Below the pieces are notes generated by a model. That model had not been told where the DNA came from, ran no database searches, and saw only the letters and a list, made by a program, of their open reading frames with translations. Positions 6,733-13,489 of a stretch of DNA of 14,957 nucleotides are shown here, in pieces (the stretch's first letter is position 1; each line of letters begins with the position of its first letter). This DNA comes from Streptomyces sp. NBC_01260 (GTDB lineage Bacteria; Actinomycetota; Actinomycetes; Streptomycetales; Streptomycetaceae), in the NCBI RefSeq assembly GCF_036226405.1, contig NZ_CP108466.1:1-14957 (forward strand), given 5' to 3'. A program made the translations under genes and the position numbers.

Positions 6733-6764
6733 AACTTCCTGTAGGAAGTGGCTTCCTGTAGGAA
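6733..6764. promoter_or_regulatory. Tandem operators of the GntR-family repressor
   Basis: Two palindromes, ACTTCCT-GT-AGGAAGT at 6733-6748 and CTTCCT-GT-AGGAAG at 6751-6764, have centres 17 bp apart. A further half-site TAGGAAGT lies at 6803-6810, just before the ribosome binding site. They sit between the GntR gene and the divergent transfer operon, so one protein could repress both. A possible -10 for the repressor gene is CATGAT at 6771-6776. GntR proteins bind such short palindromes as dimers; that this one binds here is inference from position. Confidence 0.7.
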
Positions 6765-6824
6765 GTTAGGGCATGATGCGGGTACCGTCAAGCAACATCC
6801 GATAGGAAGTACCGAGGAGGCGTA

Positions 6825-7502
6825 ATGGCAGGGACCGTGGCTGGCATGGCTGCATATCTGAAGGCCCGGATCGACCTGGGGACACTGGAGGCCGGCAACA
6901 AGCTGCCGCCGACAGCCGCCCTGATGAAGCAGTTCGACCTGAGCGACAACGCGGTCTACCGAGGCATCGCCCTGCTGAAGGCTGAGGGCTACGTCCACTC
7001 CCAGCAGGGCAAGGGCGTGTTCGTCTCCGACCGCCGCCGACTGATTGCCGGGGCGAACCGGATCAAGGGCATCACGTCACCCGGCGAGAGCATCCACCAC
7101 AAGCTGAGCGCCCGCGTGGAAGCTCCTGACTGGGTGGCCGCCGACCTCGGGGAAGGCGAATGCGTCAACCGAGTCCGCACCGTGAACCGCGGGGACTTCA
7201 TCCTTCAGGCGTCCCAGTCCTGGGTTCACCTGGATGTCGCTGAGGTCGTCCCGGAGGTGGACGAGCCCCAGGCATGCGACCCGACGTGGCAGGCCATCTA
7301 CGAGCAGCGCTCCGGCAACCCTGTGGGCGTCGCTTCCAAGACCGTAGACGCCCGGATCACCAGCGCTGCGGATCGCGAGGCCCTTGGACTTGACGCCGAT
7401 TTCGCCGTTCTGGTCATGCGGAGCGTGTACGTCACCGGAGACAAGGTCATCGGCGTGGGCGAGGGCGTCTATGCCCCCGGCCACCCGCTCGCCATCGCCT
7501 GA
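6825..7502 (+). CDS. GntR-family (HutC/UTRA type) transcriptional repressor, KorSA-like
   Basis: This 225-aa regulator has an N-terminal winged helix (residues 5-68: KARIDLGTLEAGNKLPP, then DNAVYRGIALLKAEGYV and QQGKGVFV). It is followed by a UTRA-type ligand domain (about 85-222). This is the architecture of KorSA/KorA regulators that keep tra functions silent in Streptomyces plasmids and ICEs, and overexpression of tra without them is usually lethal. The ATG is preceded by GAGGAGG with a 4-nt spacer. It is divergent from the transfer operon, with tandem AGGAAGT palindromes between, which supports autoregulation and repression of transfer. The effector is unknown. Confidence 0.85.
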   Translation: MAGTVAGMAAYLKARIDLGTLEAGNKLPPTAALMKQFDLSDNAVYRGIALLKAEGYVHSQQGKGVFVSDRRRLIAGANRIKGITSPGESIHHKLSARVEAPDWVAADLGEGECVNRVRTVNRGDFILQASQSWVHLDVAEVVPEVDEPQACDPTWQAIYEQRSGNPVGVASKTVDARITSAADREALGLDADFAVLVMRSVYVTGDKVIGVGEGVYAPGHPLAIA

Positions 7503-7515
7503 CGGAAACTCGTGT

Positions 7516-7532
7516 CCCTACCGCGCGTAGGG
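7516..7532 (+). terminator. Short hairpin after the GntR gene
   Basis: CCCTAC and GTAGGG form a 6-bp stem around CGCGC, 14 nt after the repressor stop. It is flanked by two copies of GTGTCC. No T-run follows, as is common in high-GC actinomycetes. It may be a weak terminator. Confidence 0.4.
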
Positions 7533-7770
7533 GTGTCCGCTACACGTCGTAAGCTGCACAGAACGCACGAACAAGATCCCTAAACGCAAAAAAGCCGCAA
7601 GCCCCAAACCGGGCTCTAAATGAGGGTTCGAAGCCTCAAGCAGAGTCGAAGTCCCGGAGAAGGGCTAGCGGCGACCGTCATAGGTCTGCTGCCGAGTGTA
7701 AGGCAGGGTGGGGGAGATTTCTCCTCCCCCCTTCCAGCGATCACTCGACCAGTGGGCCAGGAAGGCTCAC
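7533..7770 (+). promoter_or_regulatory. Non-coding leader of the replication gene
   Basis: This stretch of about 240 nt has no convincing gene. It holds a possible -10 (TAAGCT at 7550-7555) without a good -35. An AGCCC/GGGCT stem lies at 7600-7615, and a stem-loop formed by TGAGG and CCTCA with an 8-nt loop at about 7620-7637. A 7-bp GGGGGAG/CTCCCCC hairpin at 7710-7730 stands 40 nt before the chosen start. Such a structured leader is where copy-number control of a replication gene would act, but no antisense RNA can be shown. Confidence 0.35.
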
Positions 7771-10700
7771 GTGAACCACCAGGACCAGAGCTCGCAGACG
7801 AAGGAGTCTGCGGAGATCCCCGAGCAGGACACGGGCGGGACGGTTTCGACTCTCGCCCGGGGTGGAGTCCTCCCGCAGACGCAGCCGATCCCCGGCATGA
7901 AGGTCGGGTGGCTGTTCCGCACTGCCGATCGGATGATCCTTCACCGCTCCGGGCAGAACGCGCCCGCGCTCCCGATCGGACTCGTGCCGAAGATCCTCGG
8001 GAAGATCAGCTACCGGGACGCCGACCGACGCCATACGAAGATCGCCTACCTGATCGAGACCGAAGAGGGCGCACGGATCGTCCAGGCTCACCAGATCCTG
8101 GACGGCACCTGGGCCGACGTCGTCGGCTGGGACCGGCCCGTTTCACGCGACGAGTGCCAGGCGTACGCCAAGGTCATGTCGATGGACGTGCGCGAGGCAC
8201 CGGAAATGCCGTCGATCCCCGTGAAGAACAAGGACGGGGGCCTGGTCCTGCCCGGCGCGGACTCCCAGGATCTCGGCTACATGCGCACGGGCGACCCGGA
8301 CGAGGATGCGGCGCTGGTCGCCTGGCGTCGTATCGGGGAGCTGGCCATGGCCGCACCGCGCACGACCCTGGGCCTGGCGGCGTTCTTCGGCGCCCCTCTC
8401 ACGTCCTCGCTCCGCTCCATCCACACTCACGTGCTGGTGCTGTACGGCTCGGGCCAGAAGGGGAAGTCGACCCTTCAGAAGGTCCAGGCCGGGGCGATGG
8501 GCGATCCGGGCGAGACCTACAAGATTTTCGGCGCGCTGAACACGACCGCCCATGCGCTGCCTGAGTACCTCATCCAGGCCCGGTACCTGCCGATGACCCG
8601 CGAGGAGCTGTCCTCGGGCGGCTGGGGCCTGAAGGAGATTCAGGCGATGGTCAGCCGCGTGCTGGGCGGCGCCCGGCGTGACCGTCTCGACCAGTCCGGG
8701 GGCATGCGCTCCAGCATCGGCACCTTCCGCTCCATGCTGTGCGTCTCCGCGAACGAATCGCTGCTGGTCCCCGGTCAGCCCGAGTCGTTCGCCTCCCGCG
8801 TCATCGAGCTGCACGAACCGTTCTTCAAGTCAGCCGACGCGTCCGACGAGGCGGTCGCCCTGTCCGAGCAGTACCACGGGTGGCCGCTGGTCTGGGCGGA
8901 GCGGGCCGCGATGTTCTCCGCCGAGCGCATCCAGGAGTGGCGCGAGCTGCACGACCAGGTGACCAAGCGCCTGAGCACCGCAGACAGCGGCATCCCCTTC
9001 ACGCTGGCCCGGACGATGGCCCAGTGGGTCGTGGGCGGGTACATGCTCGGGGAGGTCCTGGGCCTGCCGATGATGGGTGAGGTCGCGTTCGAGGACGCGC
9101 GCCAGGAGCTCCCGCGCGTGACCGACACGGCGGCGGTGAACAACGTGAGCCCGGGTCAGAGCGTGTGGGAGCTGGTGGCCGGCGCGATCGCCATGCACCC
9201 GGCGATGTGGGTCACCTCCACCATGCTGACCGGAGAGTTCAACGACGCGGAGTTCAAGCCGCGGGAGGTGCTGGGCTACTGGCACAAGAACTCCAAGACC
9301 GACGCGAGCGAGCTGCACGTGTACGGCGAGGCGCTCAAGCGCATGGGGCTGGAGGGCGGCGTCGTCCTGGCCCCGGGTCTGGGCGAGCTGAAGCGGCGGG
9401 GCATCCTGCGTGTCACTCAGGCGCGCGGGTTCAAGTCCAAGCCGCCGTCGGTCAAGCTGCGCGAGCGGGTGCAGGACATGGTCTACATCTTCGACGTCGA
9501 CGCGGGCCGGGACGCCTGGGATCCCGCCGAGGAGAAGGTCGTGCACGACGTCGCGCCGTCCCCGGCGGACGACTCGCCTATCGCGAAGGCTGAGCGGGCC
9601 GCGCTGGAGCGGGCCCAGGAGATCGGCACCGGCAAGACCTCGGACGCCGCGAGTGACGACGCCACGGACTCGCGGGCTCATGACGCCACCACGGAGATCG
9701 TGAGGGTGCCGCCGAGGCCCGTGGCGGCCCCGTTCGTCGCCTACCCCGAGCCGGTCATCGAGGAGAGCGACCCGGCATGGGCGAGCCTGGTCGCGCGGGC
9801 GAAGAACCACCGGACCAAGGAGGCGCTGCGGATCGGCGTGCTCGGTACGGACGGGCTGTACCTGCCCAACCGCAGGCCGATCGCCAGTGTGCGGCGGCCG
9901 GCCTCGGTCGATGACGTGCCCGAGCTGATGAAGGCGTACGGGCTCAAGACCCTCTACCTGCACGGCGACCTGCTGCCCGTCCTCGACCTGCCCGCCTTCG
10001 ACCCGCGCAAGGTCGGCGGACCGCAGGCCCCGGCCGCGTGCGAGTGGGGCGAGCCCGGCCCCGCCATCGCCAAGATGCAGCCCGCGTCCGGCGTCTCCTG
10101 CTGGATGACCCTGACGACCCCCGAGGGCAAGCGCCTGAGCCTGGGCATCCCCGCGTACGAGGGGCGGTTCGACAAGCTCGGGCTTCCCGGCCGGGGTGGC
10201 TTCGGCGGAGCGGAGAGCCCGGCCGTCCTGCTGGACGCGCTGATGGTCTACCTGCTGTCCACCGAGCACGGGCCGCGCAAGGACCCGAAGGTGATCCCCT
10301 ACTACCTCAGCCCGAACAAGACCGCCGAGGACTTCGCGGGCGGCCTGGACCGCGACGACGTCGTCTCCCCGATGGTCCGGGCGATGGCCAAGCGCGACGA
10401 CCACGGCGAGGAGGCCGGGAAGAAGTTCCAGCGCTGGTCCGGCCCGCTGGCCGAACCGATGGGCGCGCGGACGATGGTCTCCCCTCAGTGGGCCCGCAAC
10501 CCCGACCTGGCGGAAGAGACCGACACCTACCTGCACAAGTTCGACCGGGTCGCGGCATGGCTCCCGGCGTTCAACAGCGCCATCCTCGGGATCGGTGACC
10601 CGACCCACCACCAGGGCGGCTGCGAGTACGAGGCGTTGAAGGCCGGCATGTGGCGGGTCGCCTCGGTCCCGCCGGTCACCGGGCCGCGGTTCGAGGGTCT

Positions 10701-11364
10701 GCCGACGCTGGTCTTCTCGAAGGCTTCCGCAGGCGGGTACTGGCTGTTCAACCCGGACATGGACCTGCTGATCGAGTACTTCCCCGAGTGGGCAGACGGG
10801 ATGGAGATCCTGGAGGCGTACGTCTGGCACGACTCGAAGCGGGCCCTGGGCGGCATGTACAACAAGCTGCTGGGGATGCGCCGGTTCATCCTCAAGTGCC
10901 AGGAGGAGGGCCGCCCCGGGGCCCGCTGGGTCAAGGGCGTCCACGGTCGGCTCTACCAGTCGTTCCGCGGCTACCTCGGGCGCAACGACCCGAAGACCGA
11001 CAACGAGACCGGCGACGTGTACGCCCGGGACATCTACTGGAGGCCCGACTGGGCCAAGAGCATCATGGCGCTGGCCAACGCGAACACCTTCCGCGCGCTC
11101 ATGAAGTACGCGGCCGAGGGCCGCTATCCGCTGTCCCTGTACGTCGATGCAGTGACGTACACCAGCGAGCACGCCGACCCCGAGCAGGCCAAGCCGGAGG
11201 CGATGGTCCTCGGGACGTCGTCGGGCACCTGGAGTTCGGAGGGCGTCATCCCGCTGGCCGACGTCATCGAGCGGCTGCGGGAGTCCGGGATCGACCGGGA
11301 GCACGACAACGCGCACACCGTGATGCGCGAGTACCTGGCCGCGCAGAAGACGCAGGAGGGCTGA
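7771..11364 (+). CDS. Plasmid replication protein: DUF927-like helicase fused to a divergent family-B polymerase domain
   Basis: This 1197-aa protein is probably the plasmid replication initiator. Its first 600 residues match DUF927-type helicases: Walker A GSGQKGKST at 226-234, LPMTREELS with Glu278/279 in the Walker B place, and SVSANES-like sensor segment (CVSANES). A disordered linker follows (600-680; DDATDSRAHDAT at 629-640 is encoded by a 36-bp element). The C-terminal part carries polymerase-B-like motifs: A, FDRVAAWLPAF with Asp925; B, VKGVHGRLYQSF with Lys1055; C, LYVDAVTYTS with Asp1126. Spacings of 130 and 71 are close to those I recall for phi29 polymerase (134 and 73). Motif C lacks the second Asp, and I see no exonuclease DxE. 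GTG 7771 has AGGAAGG 5 nt upstream; GTG 7708 lacks a good site. The helicase call is firmer than the polymerase call. Confidence 0.75.
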   Translation: MNHQDQSSQTKESAEIPEQDTGGTVSTLARGGVLPQTQPIPGMKVGWLFRTADRMILHRSGQNAPALPIGLVPKILGKISYRDADRRHTKIAYLIETEEGARIVQAHQILDGTWADVVGWDRPVSRDECQAYAKVMSMDVREAPEMPSIPVKNKDGGLVLPGADSQDLGYMRTGDPDEDAALVAWRRIGELAMAAPRTTLGLAAFFGAPLTSSLRSIHTHVLVLYGSGQKGKSTLQKVQAGAMGDPGETYKIFGALNTTAHALPEYLIQARYLPMTREELSSGGWGLKEIQAMVSRVLGGARRDRLDQSGGMRSSIGTFRSMLCVSANESLLVPGQPESFASRVIELHEPFFKSADASDEAVALSEQYHGWPLVWAERAAMFSAERIQEWRELHDQVTKRLSTADSGIPFTLARTMAQWVVGGYMLGEVLGLPMMGEVAFEDARQELPRVTDTAAVNNVSPGQSVWELVAGAIAMHPAMWVTSTMLTGEFNDAEFKPREVLGYWHKNSKTDASELHVYGEALKRMGLEGGVVLAPGLGELKRRGILRVTQARGFKSKPPSVKLRERVQDMVYIFDVDAGRDAWDPAEEKVVHDVAPSPADDSPIAKAERAALERAQEIGTGKTSDAASDDATDSRAHDATTEIVRVPPRPVAAPFVAYPEPVIEESDPAWASLVARAKNHRTKEALRIGVLGTDGLYLPNRRPIASVRRPASVDDVPELMKAYGLKTLYLHGDLLPVLDLPAFDPRKVGGPQAPAACEWGEPGPAIAKMQPASGVSCWMTLTTPEGKRLSLGIPAYEGRFDKLGLPGRGGFGGAESPAVLLDALMVYLLSTEHGPRKDPKVIPYYLSPNKTAEDFAGGLDRDDVVSPMVRAMAKRDDHGEEAGKKFQRWSGPLAEPMGARTMVSPQWARNPDLAEETDTYLHKFDRVAAWLPAFNSAILGIGDPTHHQGGCEYEALKAGMWRVASVPPVTGPRFEGLPTLVFSKASAGGYWLFNPDMDLLIEYFPEWADGMEILEAYVWHDSKRALGGMYNKLLGMRRFILKCQEEGRPGARWVKGVHGRLYQSFRGYLGRNDPKTDNETGDVYARDIYWRPDWAKSIMALANANTFRALMKYAAEGRYPLSLYVDAVTYTSEHADPEQAKPEAMVLGTSSGTWSSEGVIPLADVIERLRESGIDREHDNAHTVMREYLAAQKTQEG
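9655..9690. repeat. 36-bp RY-GRNNYC element, copy 4 (inside the replication gene)
   Basis: Read on the minus strand, its hexamers are GGCGTC, GAGCCC, GAGTCC and GGCGTC. It encodes DDATDSRAHDAT in the linker between the helicase and polymerase-like parts. It has the same frame and direction relative to the gene as copy 1 in the spdB-like gene, although the two proteins are unrelated. Confidence 0.7.
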
Positions 11365-11367
11365 TCC

Positions 11368-11964
11368 ATGGGTAAGTGGTGGAAGTTCGGCCGCGGGGGC
11401 GGAAGCAAGGACGGCGAGGAGGGCCAGGCCCCGGCGCCCACGCCGGAACCGACCCCGCCCCCGGCGGCACCCGAGGCACCCGCGCCCGCCCCGGCCGGGG
11501 AGAAGAAGCCGGGTCTGCTCGGGCGTCTCTTCGGGCGCGGCCGGAAGAAGGAAGCGCCGGCAGAAGCGACTCCGCCCGAAGCAGCTGCACCGCCGACGCC
11601 GCCGCCCGCTCCTCCGGCTCCTCCCGCACCGCCGTCCCAGGGTCCGTCCGGGGGCAGCGAGGAAGGTGGCGACAGCGAGGGAGCCGGGGGCGAGGAAGGC
11701 GAGGAGGAGAAAGAGGAACGCGTCTTCCCGTCATCGGTGACCGCCTCCGTGGACGGCTCCTGGGTGATCTCAGACAGCGTGTGGCACGGCCTCATCGCCG
11801 GGACGCTCAGCGGGGAGGACGCGAAGGCGTTCATCCTGCACTGCGAGAAGGGGCGCGAGCACAAGGCCATCGAGCTCCTGGCCGCCGCGTACGACAAGGA
11901 CGACATGGGCTTCGCCCGGTACCTCGACACCAAGCAGTCGTCCTGGGGAAGCATCGACTACTGA
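11368..11964 (+). CDS. 198-aa protein with Pro/Glu-rich linker, cotranscribed with the replication gene
   Basis: I do not recognise a family. A basic aromatic N-terminus (MGKWWKFGRGGGSKDGEEG) could bind a membrane or partner. A low-complexity Pro/Ala/Glu linker follows at about 20-118, interrupted by a second basic patch (KKPGLLGRLFGRGRKKE). A compact C-terminal domain spans about 120-198 (SSVTASVDGSWVISDSVWHG, then HCEKGREHKAIELLAAAYDK). The ATG is 4 nt after the replication stop and has GGAGGG inside the end of that gene, so translation is likely coupled. A strong hairpin closes the unit. A role beside the replication protein is inference from position. Confidence 0.75.
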   Translation: MGKWWKFGRGGGSKDGEEGQAPAPTPEPTPPPAAPEAPAPAPAGEKKPGLLGRLFGRGRKKEAPAEATPPEAAAPPTPPPAPPAPPAPPSQGPSGGSEEGGDSEGAGGEEGEEEKEERVFPSSVTASVDGSWVISDSVWHGLIAGTLSGEDAKAFILHCEKGREHKAIELLAAAYDKDDMGFARYLDTKQSSWGSIDY

Positions 11965-11973
11965 GGAGAGCAG

Positions 11974-12025
11974 CGACAGCAGGAAGGCCCGCACCGGTCG
12001 ATTGGTGCGGGCCTTCCTGCTGTCG
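11974..12025 (+). terminator. Strong 22-bp hairpin terminator after the replication operon
   Basis: Positions 11974-11995 pair perfectly with 12004-12025 over 22 bp, with an 8-nt loop (GGTCGATT). It begins 10 nt after the stop of the 198-aa gene. No T-run follows, but the length and stability suit a terminator of a high-GC actinomycete. Confidence 0.75.
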
Positions 12026-12124
12026 TGCGGGTTGTCGCGCAGAGGGTGCTGTCGTCTGCCATGACCTGGGCCGATACCCCGGAACCCCTGCCCCTCCAGG
12101 AGGCGCGACAGGGGGCACGACAGC
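12019..12124. repeat. TGTCGYGC repeats in inverted arrangement upstream of parA
   Basis: TGTCGTGC (12021) and TGTCGCGC (12033) lie 12 bp apart. Their inverses GCGCGACA (12103) and GCACGACA (12115) also lie 12 bp apart, and a partial copy TGTCGTCT is at 12050. The arms 12019-12040 and 12103-12124 pair at 18 of 22 positions. Located directly before the parA promoter, they could be binding sites of the partition complex, or an extended RNA/DNA structure. Confidence 0.5.
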
Positions 12125-12130
12125 CTCTTT

Positions 12131-12166
12131 CGTGGGTTCCCGGCCCCGTGGGGTCGTGACGTCACC
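12131..12166. repeat. 36-bp RY-GRNNYC element, copy 5 (over the parA promoter)
   Basis: Read on the minus strand, the hexamers are GACGTC, GACCCC, GGGGCC and GAACCC; it is one of the more divergent copies but matches copy 6 at 27 of 36 positions. The palindrome GTGACGTCAC at 12156-12165 is its best conserved end. It overlaps the probable -35 of parA, fitting autoregulation by the partition proteins. Confidence 0.6.
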
Positions 12167-12182
12167 AGTGAGCCTCTACGCT
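12154..12182 (+). promoter_or_regulatory. Probable parA promoter giving a leaderless transcript
   Basis: TACGCT at 12177-12182 fits a -10 (TAnnnT), with a weak -35 TCGTGA at 12154-12159 and 17-bp spacing. The parA ATG (12190) is 7 nt after the -10, which is where transcription would begin. No ribosome binding site is visible before either the ATG at 12190 or that at 12205. Leaderless mRNAs are common in Streptomyces. Confidence 0.45.
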
Positions 12183-12189
12183 GCCGCCC

Positions 12190-12969
12190 ATGGACATCTA
12201 CGCCATGACGAACCAGAAGGGTGGTGTCGGCAAGACCGCCAACACCATCAACCTGGGTGCGGCGCTCGCCGAGTACGGCCGCCGCGTGCTGCTGGTCGAC
12301 TGGGACCCCCAGGGCCACATGACCGAAGCCCTCGGGGTCGAGGAGAGCCCGGACGGCCGGACGATGAAGGGCTGGACCCTGGGGGAGTGGCGGGGCGACC
12401 CGCACGAGCTGGTCGTGAAGTACCGCGAGAAGCTGCACGTCCTGCCCACCAACATGGACATGTTCATGTTGGACAAGGGGCTGTACGCGGTCGGCGCCCG
12501 TGAGATGCGGCTCGCCAAGCTCCTGGAGCACTTCGAGGACGACTACGACGCCTGCGTGATCGACGCGCCGCCCTCCCTCGGGATCGGCACCGAGTGCGCG
12601 CTGATGGCCGCCCGGAAGCGGTCCGGCCGGCGCGGCGGCCTCCTGGTCCCCGTCGAAGCCGAGGACTCCAGCATCCGGGCGCTTCGGCTGCTGCTGCGGC
12701 AGGTGGCCGTCCTGGCCGACATCATGGACGCCGAGATCGAGATCCTGGGCCTGATCCCGACCCGGTTCGACATGCGCGACGGCGAGATCGTCTCCTCCAT
12801 GCTCGAAGCATTCCGCGGCCTGGGCGACCCGCCCGTCATCGCTGAGATCAAGAAGCGCACCGACGTCCGCAAGGCGTGGCGGGCCAAGGTGCCCGTCCTG
12901 GAGTACGACCCGAAGTGTGAAGCGTCCGGATGGTTCCGCGACCTGGCGAAGGTGGTCCTGGCCGTATGA
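12190..12969 (+). CDS. parA: ParA-family partition ATPase
   Basis: This 259-aa Walker-type ATPase separates plasmid copies by moving over nucleoid DNA, stimulated by its centromere-binding partner. It has the deviant Walker A KGGVGKT at 10-16, VLLVDWDPQG at 33-42 (A' motif) and ACVIDAPPSLG at about 121-131 (Walker B). It lacks an N-terminal HTH, as in the short type Ib ParA proteins, which pair with a ribbon-helix-helix protein. Its TGA overlaps the ATG of that partner as ATGA. The chosen ATG has no ribosome binding site and lies at the likely transcription start. A 36-bp repeat element and TGTCGYGC repeats lie upstream. Confidence 0.92.
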   Translation: MDIYAMTNQKGGVGKTANTINLGAALAEYGRRVLLVDWDPQGHMTEALGVEESPDGRTMKGWTLGEWRGDPHELVVKYREKLHVLPTNMDMFMLDKGLYAVGAREMRLAKLLEHFEDDYDACVIDAPPSLGIGTECALMAARKRSGRRGGLLVPVEAEDSSIRALRLLLRQVAVLADIMDAEIEILGLIPTRFDMRDGEIVSSMLEAFRGLGDPPVIAEIKKRTDVRKAWRAKVPVLEYDPKCEASGWFRDLAKVVLAV

Positions 12970-13358
12970 GTGCAGCACGACCGGCAACCCCGCCGCCGGA
13001 CATGAGCGACTTCAGCGACCAGGTGAAGAAGCTGAAGACCCTCCGGCGCGGCGAGAAGCCCGAGCCGGACGACCAGGAGCAGCGCGACGTCGACCAGGAG
13101 CAGCCGCGCGGCCGTCGCCAGTCCCCGCCGGGTCGAAGCCGCGGGGGCCGGCGCCCGCCGCCCGCCGCCGCCGACGCGGTCCCCACCACCGTGCGGTTCG
13201 ACCCCGAGGAGTCCTCGCAGATCGACCGGTTCGTCCTGGAGCTCCGCGACGACGCAGGACGCCGGGCGCTGGACAAGGCAGAGGTCGTCCGGGAGCTGAT
13301 CCGGATGGGCATGGAGCACGAGCCGACCCGCAAGACGCTGCTGAAGCGGCTGCGGTGA
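12966..13358 (+). CDS. Ribbon-helix-helix partition protein (ParB/ParG-like)
   Basis: This 130-aa protein has a basic, Pro/Gln-rich flexible N-terminal part (1-70). A C-terminal ribbon-helix-helix domain follows: strand TTVRFDP at about 74-80, helix ESSQIDRFVLELRDD, turn, and helix KAEVVRELIRMGMEHEPTRK. Such dimers bind tandem short repeats as both operator and centromere, and their mobile N-terminus stimulates ParA. The ATG at 12966 overlaps the parA stop (ATGA). The in-frame start at 12930 lies in parA and is rejected. The scattered 36-bp elements, or the 12-bp repeats just downstream, are candidate binding sites. Confidence 0.85.
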   Translation: MSAARPATPPPDMSDFSDQVKKLKTLRRGEKPEPDDQEQRDVDQEQPRGRRQSPPGRSRGGRRPPPAAADAVPTTVRFDPEESSQIDRFVLELRDDAGRRALDKAEVVRELIRMGMEHEPTRKTLLKRLR

Positions 13359-13373
13359 GGCGCTGAGCAGGTA

Positions 13374-13408
13374 GCAACAGGCGCTGCAACAGGCGCTGCA
13401 ACAGGGCT
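13374..13408 (+). repeat. 12-bp direct repeats downstream of the partition operon
   Basis: GCAACAGGCGCT occurs at 13374-13385 and 13386-13397 exactly, followed by GCAACAGGGCT at 13398 and GCAACGC at 13409. Tandem repeats next to a parA/RHH pair are a usual centromere pattern. The last units also build the left arm of the hairpin at 13404-13432. Confidence 0.6.
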
Positions 13409-13432
13409 GCAACGCTTCCCGCGTTGCGGCCC
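13404..13432 (+). terminator. Hairpin after the partition operon
   Basis: GGGCTGCAACGC (13404-13415) pairs with GCGTTGCGGCCC (13421-13432) over 12 positions with one G-T pair and a TTCCC loop. It follows the RHH gene by 45 nt and probably ends the operon. Two further weaker inverted repeats follow (CGCTGCA/TGCAGCG at 13452 and 13476; CAAGGG/CCCTTG at 13466 and 13485). Confidence 0.6.
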
Positions 13433-13489
13433 TGACGTGCGTAAACGGTCGCGCTGCACGGGCAGCAAGGGACGTTGCAGCGGGCCCTT

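Noticed and set aside
7618..7640. tRNA-like T-arm (TGAGG, GTTCGAAG, CCTCA)
   Set aside because: The loop has 8 nt, not 7, and no D-arm, anticodon arm or acceptor stem can be folded from the flanks. It is also not an att site that I can support, as no integrase is present.
9780..10000. 3'-5' exonuclease domain of a family-B polymerase before motif A
   Set aside because: I could not find a DxE pair or the other exonuclease motifs; the segment is left as undefined.
8830..11316. 828-aa open frame on the minus strand opposite the replication gene
   Set aside because: It is an antisense shadow produced by GC3 bias; the plus strand carries helicase and polymerase-like motifs.
12930..12965. Longer start of the RHH partition gene inside parA
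   Set aside because: The ATGA overlap at 12966 is the usual coupling for such pairs, and the extra residues are the out-of-frame translation of parA.
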